Source: Candidatus Ozemobacteraceae bacterium (GTDB lineage: Bacteria > Muiribacteriota > Ozemobacteria > Ozemobacterales > Ozemobacteraceae). Taken from it: a DNA stretch of 64,000 nt. The notes under the pieces were generated by a model. That model searched no databases. It was not told the origin of the DNA and saw only the letters and a program-made list of their open reading frames with translations. How positions within the stretch are numbered: the first letter of the stretch is position 1; each line of letters starts with the position of its first letter. Made by a program: the position numbers and the translations under genes. Shown here in pieces: positions 33,301 to 43,300 of the stretch. The DNA lies in NCBI GenBank assembly GCA_035373905.1, contig DAOSOK010000003.1, forward strand, positions 130,073 to 194,072. The letters are read 5' to 3'.

Positions 33301-36200
33301 TCGCACCGAACGCGGCAACGCTGACCGTCACACTCTCCACGGCGTCCGGAAGCGGAACGTTCCTGCACTTCATCCAGAACAACGTCACCGTCGCGTCCGT
33401 CACGCTTGCGTGGGACGGCACGAACACGATTGGCACCTTCACCTGGGATGTCGCTACCGGTCCCGTGCCGGCGAACGGTAATCCCTACACCCTGCGGTTG
33501 TTCGATCAGTTCGGCAACCCGTCGCTGGAAACGACCACCTGGACGATGGACGCGACGGCTCCGGTCATCCTGAGCGCGCCGTCGGTGTTCGGCGGAAGGA
33601 CCGCCACGGGCACCACGTATACGAACGCCCCGCTGACCTTCCGATTCCAGGCCGCCGAGGCGCAGGCTCCGAGACTGCGGGTCTGGACGGATATATCTTC
33701 AGATACATATTCAATGGTTGCAACCTCCGGAACGACCATGTGGAGCAGTTCCTGGAATCTGTATGAGAGTCGCAACACGATGCAGAAGGCGACCGACGGC
33801 GTCTATCTCGTCGATATCGTCGACGCCGCCGGCAACGTCGGAACGCCGACGGCCGGCCTCGCCACCTGGTCGTGCCGCGTCGTCATCGACTCGACCGCGC
33901 CGGACGTTGCCACGTATGCCCTGAAACTGAACGGGAACCCCGTCACCCGCTTCGCCCCCGCCATCGGGAGTCTGACGATCGAGGTCACCGCCACGACGGA
34001 AACCCTGACCGAGACGGGCATCTGGCAGGTCGACGTCCTCGACCGCTGGAGCCGGCTGATCAGGCGGCTCCCCCTGATCGCCTCGGGAACCATTTTCGAG
34101 GCGACGTGGGACGGCATGAACAGTTCGGGCAAGCCGGTCACCGACGACAATTATATTCTTGTTGCTACAGATTATGCCGGCAACCGCGCGGCACAGTCGG
34201 TCACGGTTTACGTCACGACGGCCGGATTCCGCGTCATCAGCGCGACCGAAATCACGAGCGGCACCGTCGACCTGTTGTTCAGCCTGCCGTTCGACCAGGC
34301 CGGCATCCAGAACGCCGACTTCTCGGTCCCGCACGGTCTCTCGGTCGCGACGTTCTCGGTCAGAACCGCGACGCTCCTGCGGCTCACGTTCGACTCGGGC
34401 ATGCCGCACGGCGCGGACGTTCCTATCACTGTCAACGTGGGATCGATCACCAGCGACGAACTCGTTCCCATCGCGGCTCCAGGCAACGTCGCAACGGTCA
34501 CCGCCGTTGATGCGCGGGGCCCGGTCCTCTCGGACATCAAACTCACCGGCCTTGCCGGTCCGAACTGGTTCAAGGCCGTCTTCGACGAGCAATTGGCCAA
34601 AGCGACGGCCGAGACTGCCTCGAACTACGCGCTGACGACGTCGGGGCGAACGCTCACCCTGTCGCACCTCCAACTCCAGGCCGACGGGTTATCGGTAACA
34701 GCGTCCGCCTCAGAGACGCTCGCAGAAGGCACCTCCTACACCCTCACCGTCAACGGCGTCGAAGACCGCTTCCAGAATCGAAGCACGGGCGACCTCGCCT
34801 CGTTCACCTTCCGCGGGGCCGACGTGACGCCGCCGGTCATCACGCTCGCAGCGTTCTCGAATCCCGGCAACGAACGCGACATCATCATCGCGGTCAAGAC
34901 GAACGAGACGCTCCTCAACGGCGGCTCTCCGGCCCTCACGGTCACGCCGAGCACGGGAACCGCGGTGTCGGTGGCCCTCACCCAGGCACAGCCTCTCACC
35001 TGGACGGCCGGATACCATCTGAACTCGAACGTCGGCTACGTTGTTCTGTCCGTCACCGCGACAGATGCGGCCGGCAATTCCAGCACGAAGAGCCTGACGT
35101 TCTCGATCGCCACCGTCAACGCGAACGTCGCGGCAAGTCTCTCGTCGGCCGACGGGCTGATGACGGCCGTTTTCGGCAGAACGAGCCTCAAGAGCCAGAC
35201 CTTCGTGAAGATCCTCCCGCACGAGCTTGAATATATCGCATCACATACATCAATCACGGCAGGCATCAAGCCGAAATTGTCGGCATCCCTGCGGCGATCC
35301 GCGACGGCATCGCCGGAGAAACTGGCAAGCCAGGCATCGGAACTCGTTCCGATCGGTCTCGCGTACGAGATCAGCATGTCCCGAGCCTCGGTCGGAAGCG
35401 GTTTCAGCGTGACGGCTGCACTGCCCCCGGGAATCGCCAAACCCGGCATCGCGCTCTTCCGCCAGGCTGATGACCAGTCATGGCAGGCCGTCGGAAGGCG
35501 CGAATCGAGCGGCACGATCGGATCGGACGGGAACGTCCCCGGCACGTTTGCCCTCCTGCGCGACACCTTGGCTCCGCGCCTCTCGATCACGACGAAACTC
35601 TTTGCCGATAAACCCCTGACGGCGGCGAGACCGCGCTTCGAAGGCAGGGTCGAGGAATACGGTTCAGGCCTGAACCTTGATTCCCTGGTCGCGCGGATCG
35701 ACGGCGAGTCCCCCCAGCCCGTAACGCTCCTCGAAGACGGAACGTTCGTCTTCATTCCGCTCGAGGAACTAACGGGCGGCAGCCACGAACTCGTCTTCGA
35801 GGCGGAAGACGCGGCCGGCAACAAAACCGTCACGCAGGCCGTCAAATTCGACGTCCTGGTTCCGCTGTCCATCAGTGAGATATCGATCTACCCGAACCCG
35901 GCGAGAATCCGGTCGACGATCAGGATCAGCGCCAACAGGCGAGACGTCGACCCCGACCTGGTCGACATCGACATCTACGACACGGCCGGCCATCGGGTGC
36001 GCACACTGTCTGGCGTCAGCCCGGTCCGTGAAGCGGCCGGAGCGTCGGCGCGGTTCCTCTACGACCTGGTCTGGGACCTCAGGAACGACGACGACGAAAC
36101 CGTTGCGAACGGCGTGTATCTGGCCCGCGTCACGGTCCGCGATCCGGACAACCCGGACCGCAAGGTGAGGAAGATCCACAAGATCGCGGTCTTGCGCTGA
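24321..36200 (+). CDS. Giant secreted Ig-module surface protein 1
   Basis: 3959 aa from the ATG after GGGAG (a TTG lies five codons earlier). Residues 1-33 are a signal peptide ending TAHAA. The first 1250 or so residues are about a dozen Ig-like modules of about 100 aa, each joined by a D-x-x-PP linker and ending near TDDAGN-type loops; the first contains a dockerin-like DLNGDGIAAIGD. Residues about 1800-3000 hold four longer units, each with a FSEPM motif. The last 90 residues are a FlgD-like/YPNP domain ending KIHKIAVLR. No enzyme domain is seen. It is probably an adhesin or sheath protein held at or released from the outer surface. A related lipoprotein follows after 26 bases. Confidence 0.85.
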   Translation: MSRSKHIRIGSLFAFILAFLCMFIFPIHTAHAAIPTQVAASLILTTDLNGDGIAAIGDTVEARIEFIASPSYSGASISFVSVGGPASPLAITTLDSVQGRYYGTCAWTVVAGSFSGAANLPVTITNADGSLSSSVAGTFDTKPPVRSSKMSATPNPGKKGNTVTFTQILLAPDNVAGSAGELNLSSIGLAAAEPMSGVPLTAAVPLPGNLDGNYAFPITVYDVARNSNSYNDFSMNIDTKAPSIVSASVVNQAGATLPALPGHVIKFTVNLQEYDGDLVTADLSTFSTTLSLTQTSPPGGTTFEGTFTLPQKDGVEGTNYPFTINVTDNAGNTSSTTVYLAAISLDPPVQTTAVVQVLNQDMTPSPNTQLASIGMHLSFGSNISSTLEASVTVDLSAIGGDANTVMTRVSSPFVANSPMLYMATYTIPVGAIENVSLYTFQVTARDSGGNTVYRSTTPSIRIDNNPPVISAISVTSSGGGAVIHLGDQITIDATVTGVETGSVSADLRVLDGTAARRTFSNISGNTWRTVFTVATSTGMLDTAAFAVKILVTDDVTNVASMESALLTVDNDPPVFVSSAWSVTPPLDVSHPYIRVGDQLTLDVITGPAVDPLTVKVDLTSIGSSSAQMSLFAANQYRLIFTVPEGPQNLGATLPISITDDAGNVAYLSGPTVPANASYSLPMFDQLLPQPSGRLNLSVTRIDPTLDSLGLNVINLNRRLSFGWPVSSTGRDAPGECRIDLSLVGSTSTELMTWAALPVASYGYFMNAASLGVAIEDPAYTFIATMTDKAGNTIATTTALSYIVDCIPPVINSLSAEVVGGGIATIGRQILFRANVSLADGNAPTVNLATLGGNAAQQMTSAGGGDYTWTVTVPAGAWESTSASWPISIYDSRGNLVSSFTNMLTIDNKPPLAGPLQVSWVDVPADGRIRLGDAASFTIAISDPANAGTATVDLTAIGRGSSEQMLYGNGSFSLALSSLAANAEYANYVFTALVTDAKGNPVTVTSTAVTEVDCLAPGFASCGIYISQDNGDNPIAGIANTGDIVTVYASITSYIDAVASASISSGSISLATGTMTYVPARNRHEVNFTIPAGSGIWNLSYTPLTFQATATDNVGNSSWTVSAQSDFTVKNKLPEIDTVTFSLSPNQNLTSLGGIPVLNIGSGTTDKLTATASLKFGEAVTTGVLDLSQVPGAPSALALVVAGNSGGTSSVDLSKYPLTDWRSATFTITLRDQAGNPVSTGTQFFVDTIRPTLTGATFDGTTFNIRISEEYENSSVASQGAEWRLIGSSSAGLLASMSLSVGTFSTLGWNDFDIQLGLDVRKTLSSWASTPLYLEVTSVATAPLTDTAGNWLPGYSRYPVTITDSTWREPAKLTNFIVDTSNWPASISLDLVFDRAMASETLVASNAVLLVSPIGYEFANIDYTIGYVFQASDTVSWPAANQLHIELCDHARDWFARKLGSGTSVLRFANRTSSRVFVRDQLAKAATTYTTSAPFASSAIARPPASGFAVKDPPGNITLVVGSGTLDINLSEQALLYSNDFNDIDGTTPTMGMPVPTTAKRTTRFHSKLILHDIGADPATFTRLTLQSLDLAKNPQVATTTVHLVLTDADIANVIAMFRNNASPIWRMRVDEGAFGNWWDQPSQLYLPSGNPGAMTLTPPTSTGTARFVAAAISDPPPTKNAVAGTLFFEFDFEPNFIGNTPVPLSSAAPTARIASTTGETLATGTFVNWTTRTVAGKTRYTARFSNDVALPANVQKIDGRLEIWGVSDIFGNSLYSQAVPAATTTVYDLNLRSTTDARGFSSGTSQLVFDTLAPTLTSITPTTISRLGVGAGVFTVTFSEPMNTSAGTPQLRLSTGTTTLTFTHRGWSADGTIATYSNDTAFTESLAQGIWNYSLTAAGADLAANAFSATTQAAEVRTQAPSISSIRLTETRTLLSPTAVTDLPQNLPYSPANGIATVSIAYAATAMNPAHTLRLVSGASSWTTTIALDAGRMNGTATIDAALFGTPGATGPASYLAQIYDTQGNTSDVATFVYDFLGANLDAFALTGVGSYVGNVYYAATSTLMTVSAHATNATDTQVLTVKPSGGATSTLSLNQQTPGNYTNQIASSFPEGDYLLGLSDLGGNAHTGLAAIALRIDRTAPTVTAIAPSGSQIGTTPAGTGIFDVVFSEPMNGDPLYVPTARLATTTPISAPPACSSNTVFLAFTGWISSTTARFTNVANIDSAYRPGNYAYTVSNGRDLAGNVTNFTPGAVLDIQGQGPAAGIAVYTQHNRISTTVMLKDHPLSATADPGIATISIAYGSATPPNPQHSLVIFNSVGAQVASYAIPTGQQYASVTVDVSDWGVGSSPVDPVASATYRFRLVDGLGNMSDINPTVFLYDSLAATSTAVAFSGITGIASGGFQYYSPIMGNFTLTMATTGATDTQQLVILNEASLATSSVLMTANSPSTTNHSVTTGASLVTGQYTFSFADLAGNFAGGTASTVRVIADSTAPTVASATPISMGAVAAGGATFTITFSEPMNPDLSYIPAVSIATTTVGGTTRITLAPTPLSADCWISSTTCRFTNTTAITAGITPQGAWDYVVSGARDYAGNQNAVPASGSLQVSLYSQAPSATLNVWTQQPLLTGATWLANQPFSSPANNGAASLTIAYAVGPFNTPHTLQMYNSSNIQVATYSLPAAAVTDIPLTLDAASWTSAPGLAEAVGPNTYRFRIVDNLNNLTGELNAAAGIIASLTYDSRPASITGFVFGDTGIASGGIKYYSPAVSGNTTITLSTNATDPQRLIIVDVDTPATWIVPLTQSAPTSTTHTVATGSGLAEGLYAFTAADLAGNFASGPEYLKFVQVDVSQPVVIGITPSTVTSGSPIHTLAAGAGIFDVTFSEPMSSATIPVVSLSNGAFSTSLVASPTSSDCWISSTTCRFVNASAIVATFPQGLYSYNISGARDYAGNTSITSNGAFQLEIQARGPTVLSFVTRSQQFTTGTETFTGQPFSHLVAPNAATLTVTLSTASGSGTFLHFIQNNVTVASVTLAWDGTNTIGTFTWDVATGPVPANGNPYTLRLFDQFGNPSLETTTWTMDATAPVILSAPSVFGGRTATGTTYTNAPLTFRFQAAEAQAPRLRVWTDISSDTYSMVATSGTTMWSSSWNLYESRNTMQKATDGVYLVDIVDAAGNVGTPTAGLATWSCRVVIDSTAPDVATYALKLNGNPVTRFAPAIGSLTIEVTATTETLTETGIWQVDVLDRWSRLIRRLPLIASGTIFEATWDGMNSSGKPVTDDNYILVATDYAGNRAAQSVTVYVTTAGFRVISATEITSGTVDLLFSLPFDQAGIQNADFSVPHGLSVATFSVRTATLLRLTFDSGMPHGADVPITVNVGSITSDELVPIAAPGNVATVTAVDARGPVLSDIKLTGLAGPNWFKAVFDEQLAKATAETASNYALTTSGRTLTLSHLQLQADGLSVTASASETLAEGTSYTLTVNGVEDRFQNRSTGDLASFTFRGADVTPPVITLAAFSNPGNERDIIIAVKTNETLLNGGSPALTVTPSTGTAVSVALTQAQPLTWTAGYHLNSNVGYVVLSVTATDAAGNSSTKSLTFSIATVNANVAASLSSADGLMTAVFGRTSLKSQTFVKILPHELEYIASHTSITAGIKPKLSASLRRSATASPEKLASQASELVPIGLAYEISMSRASVGSGFSVTAALPPGIAKPGIALFRQADDQSWQAVGRRESSGTIGSDGNVPGTFALLRDTLAPRLSITTKLFADKPLTAARPRFEGRVEEYGSGLNLDSLVARIDGESPQPVTLLEDGTFVFIPLEELTGGSHELVFEAEDAAGNKTVTQAVKFDVLVPLSISEISIYPNPARIRSTIRISANRRDVDPDLVDIDIYDTAGHRVRTLSGVSPVREAAGASARFLYDLVWDLRNDDDETVANGVYLARVTVRDPDNPDRKVRKIHKIAVLR
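29746..33230 (+). repeat. Four internal repeats of about 350 codons in giant protein 1
   Basis: Each unit carries an APT...ITP lead-in, a FSEPM strand (starts near 29831, 30822, 31869 and 32954; spacing 991, 1047 and 1085 bases), an AGN loop and a second module beginning near a QxP or xGP turn. FSEPMN-type strands are typical of SbsA/Big_5-like Ig folds. Copies are diverged, so the duplication is old. Confidence 0.75.
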
Positions 36201-36226
36201 CGGCCCGCCCATCCAGGAGATCACAC

Positions 36227-36994
36227 ATGAGCAGAAACGCAGGTTCAGGCAAATTTGGGCGGGAAGACATCACTGCCCGCCGGTTCAATATCCAGCTGTT
36301 CGTCCTCACGATCATCGCCACCAGCCTCCTCATCTCGGCCGGCTGCGGCGGAGGCGGAGGCGGAGGCCGGCAGGTGCTTCCCGGCGAGAATCCGCTCGGT
36401 CCCGGCATCGGCACCGGAACGGGCACAGGCACGGGAACGGCAACCGGCACGACGCCCGTCGTGCCTCCCACCCCTGAAGAGAATCTTTCCGACGGATGGG
36501 TGGACATGGGATATACGAACTTCACGAGCGCCGCGGACAAGTTCCAGGCCGTCATCAACTCCGCATCATCGACCGCCGCCCAGGTTGCCGAGGCCTATAA
36601 CGGACTCGGATGGGCCCGGGCCAAGAACTACGGCATGAGTTCGGGCATCAGCGAGTTCCAGCAGGCGGGAAATCTGCCCGAGGCGCTGGTCGGCTTGGCC
36701 TTCGCCTATGTCCAGCTGTCGACCGGCGCCGGTTACACGCAGTCGCTGACCTATTTCTCGCGGGCCGGCGCCGATGTGCCGACGACCGTGATCACGCTTC
36801 AGCACTCGTCTCTCGGCATCACCAACGGCGAGATCCACGCGATGTACGCCTACGCGCTCGCCATGACGGGGAACAACGCGTCAGCCGCGGCCCAGATCAA
36901 CGCGGTCTGGACGTCGTCGACGCCCGCCGGCTCGCCGGTCGGCCAGATTCATGCCCTGCTCGTCTCCCTCGGCATCCCCGGCGTCAACCAGTAA
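36227..36994 (+). CDS. TPR-like outer-membrane lipoprotein 1
   Basis: 255 aa with AGGAG before the ATG. A hydrophobic stretch ends in the lipobox-like LISAGC (Cys near residue 40), followed by a Gly run and a Gly-Thr linker. The rest (about 95-255) is helical with TPR-like units: AEAYNGLGWARAKNYGMSSGISEFQQAG and GEIHAMYAYALAMTGNNASAAAQIN. A paralogue follows the second giant protein at 47286. The pairing, with only 26 bases between giant gene and lipoprotein gene, suggests that the lipoprotein anchors or assists export of its partner; this is inference. Confidence 0.8.
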   Translation: MSRNAGSGKFGREDITARRFNIQLFVLTIIATSLLISAGCGGGGGGGRQVLPGENPLGPGIGTGTGTGTGTATGTTPVVPPTPEENLSDGWVDMGYTNFTSAADKFQAVINSASSTAAQVAEAYNGLGWARAKNYGMSSGISEFQQAGNLPEALVGLAFAYVQLSTGAGYTQSLTYFSRAGADVPTTVITLQHSSLGITNGEIHAMYAYALAMTGNNASAAAQINAVWTSSTPAGSPVGQIHALLVSLGIPGVNQ

Positions 36995-37063
36995 TACAGG
37001 GAAGACACGACAGCCTTACTCCTCGTCTTATAAGGAAAACGACTTTCACCCGCATACTCGATA

Positions 37064-37127
37064 CCGTTCGTGCTGAGCTTGTCGAAGCACGAATGCACTC
37101 GCCCTTCGACAAGCTCAGGGCGAACGG
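37064..37127. repeat. CTTCGACAAGCTCAG inverted repeat, copy 1
   Basis: A 24-base arm ending CTTGTCGAAG (37064-37087) mirrors CTTCGACAAGCTCAGGGCG-type arm (37104-37127) with two mismatches. A related element is at 56782-56872. Very similar intergenic repeats are common in many environmental bacteria. Confidence 0.8.
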
Positions 37128-37180
37128 TTGGCTTCGTTCCCCAAGACTCAACAGCACAAAAAACACGAAGGCACGAGGAC

Positions 37181-37221
37181 TTCACAGAGATAGCTTTTTC
37201 TAAAAATGTTTTCTCTGTGAA
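37181..37221. repeat. TTCACAGAGA inverted repeat
   Basis: TTCACAGAGA (37181-37190) faces its perfect complement TCTCTGTGAA (37212-37221). Adjacent sequence (CACGAAGGCACGAGG, CTCTGTGAGGTCTGTG) looks like a widespread intergenic repeat type rather than a gene. Confidence 0.6.
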
Positions 37222-37368
37222 AACTCTGTGAGGTCTGTGTTCTCTTTGATGAAGCTGGTGTGTTTTCTCTTTTTTCTCTCCGGCCACTCTACGTTTCCCT
37301 TGAAGATGCCGATGATTTGACCCGGATCATTCTATTTTCGCGGTTTCTTACCGTGGAGGGGCTGGAAT

Positions 37369-40300
37369 ATGAGAATTCACAGACGGGGCAAAACATCCAA
37401 CAGGTGGGTGCCGGCGCTGCTGGCCCTGCTGGCCGTGGCCGGCACGGTCTTCGGCACGCCGACGAACCCGACCCTTACCCTCACGTCGGATGTCAACGGC
37501 GACGGGATCGCGGGCGTCGGCGACACGATCACCATGTCCTGCCGCAGTTCCAACGTGACCGCGGGCGACACCCCCTATGTCGACGCAGGCACCCTCGGGA
37601 ACTCTCATTTCACCCTCGCGAATGTCGTGTCGACGTTTTACAGCTCCATCTACGGCCCCCTCGCCAAAGGCAGTCTCGACACGGCCTCGTTCAGACCCCG
37701 TTTTTTCGATGACACCGGCTTTCTCGATTCGAGTAACGGCATCGCCGTCGATGTCCAGCCCCCGAACTGCCCCCTCGGAATCACGATTCCCAGCTCGTAT
37801 GCCCATGGCCCCGGCGGCATCTACAAGAAGGGGGACACCCTGTATTTCACCCTTCAATTCGACGATCAGGACGGTATCGCCGGCGGCAACCGCATGCGCG
37901 TGTATGCCGACCTAACGACGATCGGCCTCGGCACCAACGTTCCTCTCTCCGGGCCGACTGGGGTCGGCGTCTATACGTTCAACCAAGTGCTTCCTTCGGG
38001 CCGCGAACGGATCGCCGACACCCTTTCCGTCCTGGCGGTCGACGACGCCGGCAACAGGTCGACCTACGCCGCGGCGATCAGTTACGACACCCGCGAACCC
38101 GAGATCGAATCGGTCACGGCGGTGAACGTTTCCGGAAATCCCGTCGTGAAGATCGGCGACCAGGTCAAGCTGACGGTCGTCATCTCGAACTACGATAACG
38201 ACAAGGTCACCGCTTCCCAGAGCATCCTGTTCGGCACCTCGAAGCCGGTTCTCACCAAGAAGAGCGGTTCCGTCGGCTCGTCGGCGACCTTCGAATACCA
38301 GTTCACCGTCACGGCCGGCACGAACCTCGAAGACACGAACTGGCTCCAGTTCCAGGTCTACGCGAAAGACGACGCGGACAACGAGGTCGAGGGCTGGTCG
38401 AATGCCCTCGCCTACGACACGATCGCCCCGGGGTTCCAGAGCGCGATGGTGTCCATCATCGACAAGAATGGGGACGTCAAGCCCTCGAACGTCGCCGTCA
38501 TCGACGACATGATCCGCTTTTCCGGTGATCTGCAGACCCTGCCCACCGATGTGACGCTCACCGTCGACGTGTCGGGAATCGGCGGCGTCACCAACCAGAT
38601 CATTCCGACGTCTCCGGCGACGACCACGTTCGGACTCGACTTCAAGATTTTCCAGGGGACCTCGGAGGATTACACCCCGCGGGCCTTCACGATCACCGCA
38701 AAAGATAACGGCGGAAATATCGTCTACCAGATCACCATGCCGGTCATCTACGTCGACAACCTGCCGCCGGTTCTTTCCAGTCCGCAGTTGACGAAGATCT
38801 CGAGCGGTCTGGCGACGGCAAAGCTGAACGACACCATCGCGATCCAAGTGAACGTCGCGAACGCGGACGGCGGGGAGGTCTGGGTCGACTTCCGGAACAT
38901 CGGCGGCCTGGCTTCAGATACGCTCAGCAGTGCCGGAGGCTCGACGTATCGTCTTGAAAAGACGGTTCTGGCACCCGTCTCCGGGTATTCTGTCATCGAC
39001 TCGAGCCGCTCGTTCGTCATATGGGCAAAGGACAACGCGGGAAATGTCGTGCAGATCAATTCTCCCTCCCTGTCCATCGACAACGATCCTCCCGCCTTCA
39101 CTCTTGCCACCTACACGGTCCAGCCGGACCTGTCGAGCACCCACCCCTACGTCCGGGCGAACGACGTTCTCACGTTCAAGGCGACGCTTGCCGGCTCGAC
39201 GCTCACGACGCCCCATGATTCCGAAACGGTGACGGTGAACCTGACCGCTCTGGGCGGGAGCGCCAACCAGGCTTTGACGTTCGACGGCGGGGAATACACC
39301 TACCAGATGACCGTTCCCGCCGGAACCGTGAACAACACGCGTTCGTTCTCCTTCACCGCAACGGATAACGCCGCGAACACCGACGGACGGAACGTCAGTA
39401 TCCCGATCGACAACTACAGTCCCGTCGTCGGGCCGATGACGATCACGACGCTCACCGACGTGAACAAGGTCGGGGTGATGAACGTCGGCGACACCTACGC
39501 ATTCGGCGTTCCGGTCGACGATCCCGACGGCGGAACCTGCACCATCGATCTGTCGATGCTCGGCAGCTCCTCCGTCTCGATCATGACCTACGACCCTGCC
39601 CTCAAGCGGTATTACACCACCGTGAACGCCACCGGCACCTCGCTCGAGCAGGCCGGCTACGTCTTCAAAGCCCTCGTGACGGACAAGGCCGGCAACACGA
39701 TGAGCTCTCTCTCGTCGGCGGCGACGGTAGACTGCGTCATGCCGGTGATCTACTCGGCCAACGCCACGTTCCAGGACCTCGTCGGCAGTTCGACCTGCGC
39801 CAACATCGGCGACAAGGTAACTATTACTGCCAATATAGAATTGACCCGTCTCGACAACGGCACGCCGAAGGTGAATCTCACGTCGCTCGGCGGCGCGGCC
39901 GCACAGACCCTGTATGACGACGGCGTTCACGACGACGGCGGCGCGGGCGACGGCCTGTTCGGCTATACGCACACGGTCGCGGCCGGCACCACAAACGGCG
40001 CCTGGACGACGTTCACCGTCGAGCTGACGGACGACGCCGGAAACCGCGCCCAGATGACCGCTCCCGAGACCATCTACGTCGACAACCAGCCGCTGACGAT
40101 CACCTCGTTCATCGCGTCCCAGACGTTCGATAACAATGCGAATACGATCGTCGACCTCGACGGCGTGTATACGACGTATCCGATCGTTTCGACCGACTCA
40201 GTGCGGCTTACCGTGAGGGTGACCGGCGCCGCGAACGATCTGGGCACCCTGACCGTCGACCTGACGCCGCTCGGCATTCAGAACACCGAGTTTCAGATGA

Positions 40301-43300
40301 CGCCGACCGCCGTGACGGGGGGCTGGACGTTCACGCAGGAGTTCATGCCAATCCCCGGCACGACCAACAGGCAGTCGGTGAATTTTTCCATCAAGCTTAC
40401 CGACCGGAACGGGAACGAGATCACGACCCAGAGTTCGCCGGCCATCATGGTCGACAACCTGCCGCCGACCCTGATCGTCTACCCGATCAGCTTCGTCGTC
40501 GACAACGGGAGGCTCAACGAGGCCAACGAAGGTGACGTCCTGAGAATCAAGGTTCGCGTCAACAACCACGACGGCATTCTGCCGATGATCGACTTCACGA
40601 ACCTGTATTACGACAACGGCCTGACGCCGCCATCGCCGACCCTCTTCCCGCCGACGGGCGGCCCGAACGAGTATTCCTACGACTGGACCGTTCCGTCGGG
40701 CCTTGGCACGACGGCATCGCTGACGATCCTGGCATACGACAGTTCGGCCAACATGACCTACGGCTACACCAACAGCGTGCGGTTCCTTTCGCGCGTGCCC
40801 ACGTTCAAATCGTATCCGTCGACGCGCGTCGAACTCTCCCAGGACCGCATTCCAACGGGGTATCCAAACAGGATCGCGAACCCGCCGAACGGTTACAATG
40901 CGCCGACCGGCGATGAACTGACCTTCACGGCGGTTCTCGGCACGGTCTACAACACGGCCAATTCGCCGCCGGCGACGGTCCTCGTCGATATCCGCTCCAT
41001 CGTCAGCAGCACGGATGACGATTTTGACCTTGCCTACGCCGACGGCGACATCAACACCTACTGGTATCCGCTGACCTACCGTTCTTCCATCAGCGGAGGC
41101 GGCAACTATGTCTATAGCGCATCATATACTGTCGAAGCCGGCAGTTTCGACATCCCGACGGCCAGCTTCGCCGTCCGGGTTCTGCACCCCGACGTCAACT
41201 CGATCGTCATGGCCTCGGCCACGATGCAGTGTAACCCCCTCTCGAAGTTCGGCATCGACACCCAGATCCCGACCATCCAGAGCCAGGGTCTCGATATCGT
41301 GAGCGAAAACGGCGACAACGTCGCCTCCGGCCTCGTGAACATCGGCGATATCCTGAGCGTCTGGGCGGAGATCAACAATTTCCCGGACTATTATTCGCCG
41401 GCCTCCGTAACGGCGAAGATCGCCCTCACCGGGAACCCGAACCCGTTCCTGTCCGTTCCGCTGACCCGCGTCGGCACATCCCAGATCTGGTCCGCGAACT
41501 TCAGCGTCGCGACAGCGACGATGCAGAACTGGCCGGAAGTGGGCGGTTTCATCGACGCGACGGTCATCGTCAACGACGATGCGGCGAACTACGCGGCCCG
41601 GACCCAGCCATCGACGTTCACCGTCGACAACACCCCGCCGGTCATCGAATCGGCCGCCATCACGGTGAACAACACCAGCCCGTTCGCGAGCCCCGACCAG
41701 CCGGAAGTCAGATATGCGAACGTCGGCGACGGGTATGAAACTTCAGGCGACGGCATCCCGGCCGACCGTCTGATCGCATCGGTCACCATGTCGCCGACGG
41801 CCATGGGCGACATGGCCTGGATCGACCTGTCACCCATTCAGGGGACATCGACCTACAGCCTTTCCTCCCTCGCCGGCACATTCAATAACATTCGTTATAC
41901 TACTCTGCCGGGCTACTCGATCGCGACCGCCGTGATGGATCTCGCGACGCTGACGTTCAACATCCACGTCCGCGACAACGCCGGCAACAGGGCGCAGACG
42001 ACCGCCGACGTGGCGATCGACACAACGAGGCCGCGCCTCATGGAAGCGACGTATGACGGATTCCTGCTGTCGCTGAGGTTCAGCGAGACCATCAAGCTGA
42101 ATCCGACCACGTTCAACCCGACCTTCATTCGCGTGGGAAAAACGGGCAACCTGACCCAGGCGAACACCGTCGGCAACAATCCGAGCGCGCTGAATCTCAC
42201 GGCGGACGACCTGGTCTCGACCATGAACGACTCGAACATCATCGACATTTTCGTGTCCTCCTCGACGCAGGCGAAAATCGCGGACTGGGGCAGTACGACG
42301 CTCTACATCGCCATGGGCCATCTCGAGGACACGGTTTCCGGGGAAGCTCCGGAAGGCGCGCGTGACGCGTTTATCGGCCGCGACCTGGCCGGCAACTGGA
42401 TCGTGCCTCTACCGCGCGCATCCACGACCCGCATCACCATTCCCAGCACCTATACGACCAGGCCGAAACTGGTCGGCGGTTCGTGCGTCATCAATTCGGA
42501 AACGGATGCCACCCTCGCCCTGAATTTCGACAAGGACATGAACCTCAACACGATCGATACGACCACCCTGGAACAGCTCGCCATCTGGCGAAACCGCGGT
42601 TTCAACCAGGAGGATTACGCGAACCGGTACCGGTTCCGCCAGTCCGTAAGCAGTGAAACGATCAACATGGACTTCTCGACGTCCCGGGTCGTCACCCTGA
42701 AACTCGCTCCGGAAACGATCGACTGGCTCGCACTCCAGTATACGAAGACGGCGGGGTTCATCAACCTGGCCGTCAACGATCCGCTGCCCACCAACACGAA
42801 CTTCAACATTCCGAACACGGTTCCGCCGCTGATCCGAGATCAGGAAGGAAACCGCATTCAGGGGATCGCGCCGTCCGTCGCAACCATGGCCGTGATGACG
42901 CCGCTCAACTCGATGTTCTCGATCAACACCGCCTCGCTCACCTCGAGCGGGACGCAGACCCTGCTGAAGATCGATTTCAACGCGGCGACCTCGCGCCGGG
43001 CACGCCTCTACACCGACAACTTCACGTCGGACGCGAATCGCGTCATCCTGCCCTGCACCTCGCCCGTCAGCTTCCAGAAGATCTATCTCGCGAAGAACGC
43101 CAATCTCACCGGCGGCTCTTTCCCGCTGACGTCCGCCTACGTCGACTATGCCCAGTTCAACGGATTGAATCCGCAGTATGCCTCGACGACGGTAGCGATC
43201 CCTCTCAACGAAAGCGCTCTGCAGACCATCCTTTCCTGGGGGAACAGGCAGTTGTATATCGCCTGCGAGCAGGGCTCCTTCGTCGACCTGTGGGGGAACG

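Larger units (their letters stand above)
36995..37368. other. Gene-free repeat island between the two giant-protein units
   Basis: This 374-base stretch has no supported gene. It contains a 64-base inverted repeat (37064-37127) and a second inverted repeat (37181-37221). Base composition is clearly AT-richer than the neighbours. A GGAGG site at its right end serves the second giant gene. Confidence 0.6.

Noticed and set aside
36995..37368. Short frames in the repeat island, such as those over 36949-37287
   Set aside because: They run through inverted repeats, have no ribosome sites and give repeat-derived peptides.
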